Below, piece after piece: positions 1-4,603 of a stretch of 6,245 nucleotides of DNA. Made by a program: the position numbers and the translations under genes. Position 1 is the first letter of the stretch, and each line of letters opens with the position of its first letter. The stretch lies in assembly GCA_903952805.1 (NCBI GenBank), contig CAJBHN010000641.1:1-6245 (forward strand), written 5' to 3'. Origin of the DNA: an uncultured Myxococcales bacterium (GTDB taxonomy: Bacteria; Myxococcota; UBA727; VGSZ01). A model generated the notes under the pieces. The model searched no databases and was not told where the DNA came from. It saw only the letters and a list, made by a program, of their open reading frames with translations.

Positions 1-2090
1 ACAACCTTCAGATCGAGCTGCTGTTCGGCACTGGCAGACTTGCCAATGAAGTCGAGCAGGTTCGACATCGAGTTTTGGTTTTGACGCTTGAGGGACTCTT
101 CGCGGCCCTTTTGGGCACGGTGCTCGGCGACAGCGCGCGCGTTTTTCTCGTCAACGACGGCGTTGAGCCTGTCACCAGCATCAGGGACCCCGCTGAGACC
201 GAGGACCTGAACGGGCATTGAGGGCCCGGCCTCTTTGACCTGATGGCCGCGGTCGTCGATCATGGCGCGGACGCGACCGGCATGCTCACCAGCGACGATG
301 TAGTCGACGATCTTGAGCGTGCCTTCTTGGATGAGAATGGTGGCCACTGGGCCGCGACCCTTGTCCAGTTCGGCTTCGATGACCGTGCCCTCGGCTTTGC
401 GGTCGGGGGCAGCCTTGAGGTCGGCCACCTCAGCCACGAGCAAGACGCTCTCAAGCAGCTTGTCGATGTTGAGACCCGTATGAGCCGACACCGGCAGCAT
501 GATGTTCTCGCCGCCCCATTCTTCGGACACGAGTCCGTATTCGGTGAACTGCTGCATGACGCGCTCGGGTTTGGCTCCGGGCTTGTCGGCCTTGTTCAGC
601 GCCACGATGATCGGCACCTTGGCGGCCTGGGCGTGCTTCAACGCCTCGACCGTCTGGGGCATGACGCCGTCGTCGGCAGCACACACCAAGATGACGATAT
701 CCGTGACCTGGGCGCCACGAGCGCGCATGGACGAGAAGGCGGCGTGACCGGGGGTGTCCAAGAAGGTGATGCGCCCATTGGGCGTCTCGACCTGGTAGGC
801 GCCGATGTGTTGGGTGATGCCGCCGGCTTCGCCACTGGCAACGTTGGCGTTGCGGATGCGGTCGAGGAGGCTCGTCTTGCCGTGGTCAACGTGACCCATG
901 ATCGTGACGACTGGAGCGCGGGGCGCCAACGTGCCCTTCTCGAGGGAGGCAATCTTCTCGTCGAGGAGATTCTCTTCCGTGAAGGCAACGTTTTTGACCT
1001 CGAAGCCGAATTCCTGGGCGATGAGTGACGCGGTGTCGAGGTCGATGGTCTGGTTGACCGTGACCATCATGCCCATGGAGAACAGCTTGGAGATGACCTG
1101 GCCGGACTTGATGGCCATCTGGTGGGCGAGGTCGGCGACGCTGATGAGGTCGTCCATTTCGACGACGCGCTTGTGCGCTGCTGCCTGAGTGACCTCGGTC
1201 TGCTTACCCTTTTTGCCCGTGCGACGCTTCTCGCCGGGGTTGAACCACATATCACGCCCGCCCTGGGCGCGGCCACGACCGCGATCGCCGTCGCGGCGCG
1301 CACCGGGGGCGCCGGGGGCGCCAAGAGCCCCGGGGGCGGCCCCACTGGTGACATCGACCATCGTTGGGCCAGCGAAGCGATCGTTGATGACCCGGACTTC
1401 ACGAATCGGACCACGACCTGGAGGACCGGCGCGGCGCGGACCGGACGGACCGAGGACCCGGCCTTCGCCTGCCAGGCGGGCTCGAATGGTGTCGGCGTCG
1501 ATGACCCGGGTGATATTTTGGGCGCCAGGAGCGGCAGGCGCTGCGGGCGCCTGGGGGGGCGCGGCAGGCAGGGGCGCAGCACGAGGCACGTCGTCGACAA
1601 CAGGTGCCTTCGGCGTTGCGACAGCCTGGACAGCCGCTGTCGGTCCGGCCACGGGCTCTGCCGCCGCGGGAGGCGCAGCGATGACCACCGCAGGCGCCTG
1701 TACCGGCTCACGAGCGGCTGGAGCCTCGACGGCGACACGGATGGCGGGGGCGACGGCAGGGGCGGCGACTGGCTCCGGGAGCCGAATCGGGCCGCGGACA
1801 ACAACGGCCTGCGACGCGGTGGGACGCAGCAGAACTGGGCGCTGCTCTGGCTCGGGCACGTGGACCACTTCGACCTCAGGGGTCGGCGCGCTGCGTCGTA
1901 CCACAGTGGATCTCACAGAAGGGGCAGGCTGCTTTGGCTGCGAAGCGTTGAGGAGCTTCATGGCGTCCGCTTCTTCGACAGCGGACGAGTGCGACTTGAT
2001 GTCGATCCCGGCCTTGTTGAGCTTCTCGATAAGCTCTTTGTTCTCGAGACCGAGCTTCTTCGCCAGCTCGTGAACGCGCACTTTCACCAT
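1..2090 (-). CDS. infB: Translation initiation factor IF-2, 3'-truncated by window edge
   Basis: IF-2 is the cytoplasmic GTPase that recruits initiator fMet-tRNA to the 30S subunit and promotes 50S joining. The 696 visible codons show, in order: an IF2_N domain at residues 1-50 (starts MVKVRVHELAKKLG); a Pro/Ala/Val-rich, probably disordered linker (about 50-300) with a GAPGAPGA run and an Arg/Gly-rich end; a second IF2_N-like domain (about 306-360); and the G domain from about 390. All five GTPase motifs are intact: G1 GHVDHGKT (399-406), G2 GGITQH (423-428), G3 DTPGH (445-449), G4 NKAD (499-502), G5 SAHTG (535-539). Beta-barrel domain II follows (about 566-650). The frame is still open at base 1, so domain III and fMet-tRNA-binding C1/C2, typically some 200-250 residues, lie outside. 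ATG at 2088-2090 is chosen because IF2_N begins immediately and AGAAGG lies 11 bases upstream. G4 reads NKAD rather than the more usual NKID/NKMD, but keeps the NKxD consensus. Confidence 0.98.
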   Translation of the reverse strand, partial: MVKVRVHELAKKLGLENKELIEKLNKAGIDIKSHSSAVEEADAMKLLNASQPKQPAPSVRSTVVRRSAPTPEVEVVHVPEPEQRPVLLRPTASQAVVVRGPIRLPEPVAAPAVAPAIRVAVEAPAAREPVQAPAVVIAAPPAAAEPVAGPTAAVQAVATPKAPVVDDVPRAAPLPAAPPQAPAAPAAPGAQNITRVIDADTIRARLAGEGRVLGPSGPRRAGPPGRGPIREVRVINDRFAGPTMVDVTSGAAPGALGAPGAPGARRDGDRGRGRAQGGRDMWFNPGEKRRTGKKGKQTEVTQAAAHKRVVEMDDLISVADLAHQMAIKSGQVISKLFSMGMMVTVNQTIDLDTASLIAQEFGFEVKNVAFTEENLLDEKIASLEKGTLAPRAPVVTIMGHVDHGKTSLLDRIRNANVASGEAGGITQHIGAYQVETPNGRITFLDTPGHAAFSSMRARGAQVTDIVILVCAADDGVMPQTVEALKHAQAAKVPIIVALNKADKPGAKPERVMQQFTEYGLVSEEWGGENIMLPVSAHTGLNIDKLLESVLLVAEVADLKAAPDRKAEGTVIEAELDKGRGPVATILIQEGTLKIVDYIVAGEHAGRVRAMIDDRGHQVKEAGPSMPVQVLGLSGVPDAGDRLNAVVDEKNARAVAEHRAQKGREESLKRQNQNSMSNLLDFIGKSASAEQQLDLKV

Positions 2091-2101
2091 GAACGGACCA
2101 A

Positions 2102-2107
2102 CCTTCT
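2102..2107 (-). promoter_or_regulatory. Ribosome binding site of infB
   Basis: On the minus strand AGAAGG ends 11 bases before the infB ATG. The spacing is slightly long, but it is the best Shine-Dalgarno match in the leader and it supports ATG 2090 over in-frame starts further upstream. It directly follows the T-run of the terminator-like hairpin, so folding of that hairpin could affect initiation. Confidence 0.6.
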
Positions 2108-2108
2108 G

Positions 2109-2138
2109 AAAAACCGCGTCGTCGGCGTGCCGACGACG
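2109..2138 (-). terminator. Terminator-like hairpin in the infB leader
   Basis: On the minus strand, CGTCGTCGGC and GCCGACGACG form a perfect 10-base inverted repeat (arms 2138-2129 and 2126-2117). As a hairpin this gives nine GC-rich pairs closing a CACG loop. It is followed by CGG and then five T residues (2113-2109), the layout of a Rho-independent terminator reading toward infB, although three bases separate stem and T-run. No room for a promoter remains between it and the infB ATG (27 bases from the stem). If functional, it therefore acts inside the infB transcript as an attenuator, or read-through must be efficient. On the plus strand the stem is followed by A residues, so it is not a plus-strand terminator. 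Confidence 0.5.
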
Positions 2139-2150
2139 AAAACTTGCAGA

Positions 2151-2168
2151 CCCTCGATCACTCAAGGG
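2151..2168 (-). promoter_or_regulatory. Leader hairpin with GNRA-type loop upstream of infB
   Basis: The minus-strand transcript reads CCCUUGA-GUGA-UCGAGGG: seven pairs (one U-G wobble) closing a GUGA loop, which fits the GNRA tetraloop class. On the plus strand the wobble would be a C-A mismatch, so the structure favours minus-strand RNA, the infB direction. It sits 12 bases upstream of the terminator-like stem. No known riboswitch or leader family was recognised. Confidence 0.4.
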
Positions 2169-2169
2169 T

Positions 2170-2185
2170 GCGGTGTGAACACCGC
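2170..2185 (-). promoter_or_regulatory. Second leader hairpin or dyad upstream of infB
   Basis: GCGGTGT and ACACCGC form a perfect 7-base inverted repeat around two central bases. As RNA from the minus strand it gives six pairs closing a UUCA loop. It abuts the GNRA-looped hairpin with one base between them. As DNA it could equally be a compact operator dyad; the sequence alone does not decide. Confidence 0.35.
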
Positions 2186-2221
2186 CTGCGATGTTGTGAT
2201 GTGTCAGGCGACTTGCTGCAA

Positions 2222-2256
2222 GGGGGCTGGGCAGGAATTCACCGTCCATAGCCCCC
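2222..2256. repeat. 7-bp inverted repeat downstream of the HEAT-repeat gene
   Basis: GGGGGCT (2222-2228) and AGCCCCC (2250-2256) are perfect complements 21 bases apart, about 75 bases after the stop codon of the HEAT-repeat gene. On the minus strand the stem is followed only by TTGC, so it lacks a terminator T-run. It may stabilise the 3' end of the upstream message or be part of the infB leader fold. An 11-base palindrome, CTTGC-T-GCAAG, overlaps its left end (2212-2222). No good sigma-70 promoter was found in 2091-2330. Confidence 0.3.
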
Positions 2257-2330
2257 GCGGTGTCGGGCGGCTGCCGCTGGCAACAGCAAGTCACTTCAGG
2301 AAATCAACCCCTGTCGCACCGCCGGCGACG

Positions 2331-3239
2331 TCATCCACCCGTTGCGCGTGCGCGAGGATTGCCCGGCGAGGCCACCAACTCTGGAGCCAGCGCAGCCATG
2401 GCGGCACGGGCGGCGGCCTGCACTTCTGCGTCGGGGTGTCCTGTCGTCAATGTAAAGAGCCACGGAACAGCGCGCGGAGATCCCGACGCCTTGACGGCCT
2501 CGATGCACATTCGCCGCACCAAAGGGGGTTGGCGGGCTGAATGGTTGATGATGGCGTCGACGGCGTCGGGGTCGGGGTCGGCCAGCACCGTGAGCGCCTG
2601 GAGGGAAGCGGTCGCCATGCCTTCATCGCTGCTGTTGAGCAGGCGGACCAGCGACGGGGTTACGCGCCGATCGTTACGAGAAACCAAGGCCAACATGGCT
2701 TGTCGTCGCTGGGATTCGCTGGTTGTGTCGTCCGAAAGCCACCCGAGCAGGGTCTCGCTGTCCAGACTGTTCGCTGCTCTGGCTTGCTGGATTTGGCGAA
2801 TGGCGTCGCGCAATGCCTGGGCGATGAGCGCGTCGGGGTTCATTTGGCCCTGGGCCGTGGCCACAGAATGGCCACGCCCGCCCGAGCGATCATTTTCGAC
2901 CACCTCCACAAACAGCGACAATGACGATGTCGAAATGCCTGCAGGATGGCTTTCGAGGTCAGCTGGTGTCGTCGTTGAGAAGGACTCGACCCGGACCCTG
3001 AGGACCAGCCCGTCGTTGGCCTCGTCGACGACGACGCCGCGGGTTGATGTCAGCACATCGCCAACGATACGTCGAACTTGCTCGCGATCAACGTTGGCGG
3101 CGATGGCGGCGGGGGAGACATCGATCAGCACTTTACGAACATGCAGGTCATCCCCCGGCGGTCCACTGAGCCAGAAAATGGCTGCGAAGGCCGCGAGTAC
3201 CAAGGCGACGACGCTGAGGAGGACTTTGCCCGCTTTCAT
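2331..3239 (-). CDS. Membrane-anchored HEAT-like repeat protein, function unknown
   Basis: The product has 302 residues. Residues 6-25 are a hydrophobic stretch after Lys2 and Lys5, with no lipobox cysteine, which predicts an uncleaved signal anchor with the rest in the periplasm. Residues about 30-120 look beta-rich (hydrophobic alternation in GLVLRVRVESF and SLSLFVEVVE) and match no family I can name. After a helical linker (135-165), residues about 172-288 form three or so HEAT-like helical pairs, for example QRRQAMLALVSRND, MATASLQALTVLADPDPDA and AEVQAAARAAMAALAP. HEAT repeats usually serve as protein-binding scaffolds; no catalytic motif is visible. The ATG lies in the ATGA overlap with the mvaB stop and has no clear Shine-Dalgarno of its own, so translational coupling to mvaB is expected. 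A longer open frame on the opposite strand is rejected as a shadow. That this is a gene is quite sure; its role is unknown. Confidence 0.88.
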   Translation of the reverse strand: MKAGKVLLSVVALVLAAFAAIFWLSGPPGDDLHVRKVLIDVSPAAIAANVDREQVRRIVGDVLTSTRGVVVDEANDGLVLRVRVESFSTTTPADLESHPAGISTSSLSLFVEVVENDRSGGRGHSVATAQGQMNPDALIAQALRDAIRQIQQARAANSLDSETLLGWLSDDTTSESQRRQAMLALVSRNDRRVTPSLVRLLNSSDEGMATASLQALTVLADPDPDAVDAIINHSARQPPLVRRMCIEAVKASGSPRAVPWLFTLTTGHPDAEVQAAARAAMAALAPELVASPGNPRARATGG

Positions 3240-4177
3240 GAGCTGAACGCCGTGTCGTCGACGGTCCCTCTCAGGGCGGCAACGACTTTGGAGGGCACTT
3301 GTCGCCCGAGGACCTGCTCCATGCGCAGGCTGGCCCGCACGAGCTTGTGCAGGTCGACCCCAGACGCGACGCCCATGCCATCGAGCATGTACACGAGGTC
3401 TTCGGTGGCCACGTTGCCCGACGCCCCAGGCGCATAGGGGCAGCCACCCAGGCCGCCGGCAGCGCTGTCGAAGGAGCGGATACCTTCTTCAAGGGCGACG
3501 GCGATATTGGCGAGGGCGGTGCCACGGGTGTCGTGGAGATGCAGAGCAATTCGGTTGATGTCGACGCTGCCCTTGATGGCCCTGATCAGGTTCACGGTTT
3601 GCCTGGGATTGCCGACGCCAATGGTGTCGCCGAGGGAGATCTCGCTGCAGCCCATCTCCATCAAACGGACCGCCACGTCGATGACCGACTGTATCGGGAC
3701 AACGCCTTCGTATGGGCAGCCCATGACGCAGGAAACATAGCCGCGAACGGAGACACCATCGGCGCGAGCGCGGTCTGTGACCTCCGCATAGCGGGCGAGG
3801 GCCTCGGTGGTGCTCGCGTTGACGTTTTTCTGGTTGTGGCTTTCGCTGGCGGCCAGAAAAATCGCGACTTCGTCGATACCAGCGGCGCGGGCACCCTCGT
3901 AGCCTTTGACGTTCGGGGTCAATACCGAGAAGCGGGCCCGTCCGGCCAGGGGTTCTTGTTGGGTGGCACGCGCGACTTCGGCATGATCGGCCAACGGCGG
4001 AATCCAGCGCGGGTTGACGAAGGCTGTGGCTTCAATGTGTTGCAGGCCCGCATCCACCAGGTCGGTCAAAAACGCGATCTTCGCGCGCGTGTCGACAACG
4101 ATTTTCTCGTTTTGCAGACCATCTCTGGGACCGACCTCGGTCAGCCGCACCCGATCGGGAAGTGACGAAAACAGCAC
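3236..4177 (-). CDS. mvaB: Hydroxymethylglutaryl-CoA lyase
   Basis: The predicted enzyme cleaves (S)-3-hydroxy-3-methylglutaryl-CoA to acetyl-CoA and acetoacetate, the last step of leucine catabolism, in the cytoplasm. The 313-residue product is full length for the bacterial family and is a DRE-TIM TIM barrel. Diagnostic residues are visible: EVGPRDGLQNE at 14-24, holding the catalytic Arg18 and metal-ligand Asp19; LHLHDTRG at 212-219 with metal ligands His213 and His215; and the signature GGLGGCPYAPGASGNVATED at 241-260 with catalytic-loop Cys246 and Asn255. These match the residues known from human HMGCL (Arg41, Asp42, His233, His235, Cys266). The start is GTG: an in-frame TGA lies two codons upstream, ruling out longer versions, and AGGGTGA precedes it at suitable spacing. 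Homocitrate or isopropylmalate synthases share the fold but lack the GCPYAPGASGN loop. No acyl-CoA dehydrogenase or methylcrotonyl-CoA carboxylase genes of a liu-type leucine operon are seen; the only coupled partner is the HEAT-repeat gene. Confidence 0.96.
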   Translation of the reverse strand: MLFSSLPDRVRLTEVGPRDGLQNEKIVVDTRAKIAFLTDLVDAGLQHIEATAFVNPRWIPPLADHAEVARATQQEPLAGRARFSVLTPNVKGYEGARAAGIDEVAIFLAASESHNQKNVNASTTEALARYAEVTDRARADGVSVRGYVSCVMGCPYEGVVPIQSVIDVAVRLMEMGCSEISLGDTIGVGNPRQTVNLIRAIKGSVDINRIALHLHDTRGTALANIAVALEEGIRSFDSAAGGLGGCPYAPGASGNVATEDLVYMLDGMGVASGVDLHKLVRASLRMEQVLGRQVPSKVVAALRGTVDDTAFSS

Positions 4178-4526
4178 AGGTCACCCTAACAAGCCGACGC
4201 AGCAATAACAGCCCGCCTCTTTCGCTGATTGCTCGGCTTCCCTGGTCATGCCGCGCAGCGTGCGAGCCGGAAAGCCGGCCAGGGCAAGCATGGTCAGGCA
4301 TATGAGGTCCAAGTGTCGATCGATGACGTGGTGGCCTTGCAGGCAACCTGGCCGACCACGCCGCGCCAGCGATCCGCGAGGTCGCCGCAACAGGGCCTGC
4401 TTACATTGCCGCACATGTCAGACCCTCGGATGCGCCATGAAGTCGTGCCCGCAGGAGACCGAATGATGGGTGCCGGGATTCTGGAAACTACCGACCGACC
4501 GTCGAGAGTGCGATGTTGCTTCCTGC
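4178..4526. other. Divergent intergenic region between mvaB and the coiled-coil gene
   Basis: This 349-bp stretch separates two divergently transcribed genes, so it should hold promoters for both. Short open frames exist on both strands, but their products are rich in Arg, Pro and Cys and resemble no family I know. No clear sigma-70 promoter was found for either direction, and a sigma-54-like TTGCA at 4337 lacks its upstream element. A small inverted repeat, GCCGG-AAAG-CCGGC, lies at 4266-4279. CAGG-CAA-CCTG around 4341-4351 is flanked by imperfectly complementary GGTGGCC and GGCCGACC and may form a bulged hairpin. No tRNA or known RNA was seen. Confidence 0.5.
4181..4187 (-). promoter_or_regulatory. 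Ribosome binding site of mvaB
   Basis: AGGGTGA on the minus strand lies just upstream of the GTG start; the AGGG core ends six bases before it. The TGA within this site is the in-frame stop that fixes GTG 4177 as the earliest possible start. Confidence 0.65.
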
Positions 4527-4603
4527 ATGGCCGACCTCGTCCCGTCTCATCACCGCGTGCTGTTGGTGGGGCCCCGTGTTGTCGGCCTCAAACTGCTGTT
4601 TGA
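4463..4603 (+). other. Short frame with good RBS overlapping the coiled-coil gene start (doubtful)
   Basis: AGGAG at 4453-4457 stands five bases before an ATG-ATG pair at 4463. It opens a 46-codon frame that ends in TGA inside the coiled-coil gene, in another reading frame. The product is Arg/Pro/Cys-rich with no recognisable domain. It has better initiation signals than the annotated ATG of the overlapping gene, so a translated leader that limits or feeds initiation at 4527 is possible. Alternatively the same AGGAG serves an in-frame GTG at 4470 that extends the large protein by 19 residues. Chance is a third explanation. Confidence 0.2.

Noticed and set aside
2222..2256. Inverted repeat GGGGGCT/AGCCCCC as an intrinsic terminator for the HEAT-repeat gene
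   Set aside because: The loop is 21 bases and no T-run follows the stem on the minus strand, so it was kept only as an inverted repeat.
243..2540. Long plus-strand open frames opposite infB (243-1028 and 1122-2540)
   Set aside because: They lie antisense to a gene with every IF-2 motif intact, their products match no family, and such frames are expected opposite GC-rich coding DNA. The second also runs through the intergenic leader.
2260..3246. Plus-strand open frame of 328 codons opposite the HEAT-repeat gene
   Set aside because: It is longer than the minus-strand frame, but its product is Ser/Arg/Thr-rich with no domain. The minus frame has a signal anchor, HEAT-like repeats and an ATGA junction with mvaB.
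3299..4165. Plus-strand open frame of 288 codons opposite mvaB
   Set aside because: It is the complement of a gene with complete HMG-CoA lyase catalytic motifs; no independent coding signal.
4326..4341. Possible sigma-54 promoter around TTGCA at 4337
   Set aside because: The -12-like TTGC is present, but the GG of the -24 element is three bases out of register and the rest of TGGCACG is missing.
4229..4466. Small open frames in the divergent intergenic region on both strands
   Set aside because: Their products are Arg/Pro/Cys-rich, lack recognisable domains, overlap one another in several frames and mostly lack ribosome binding sites.
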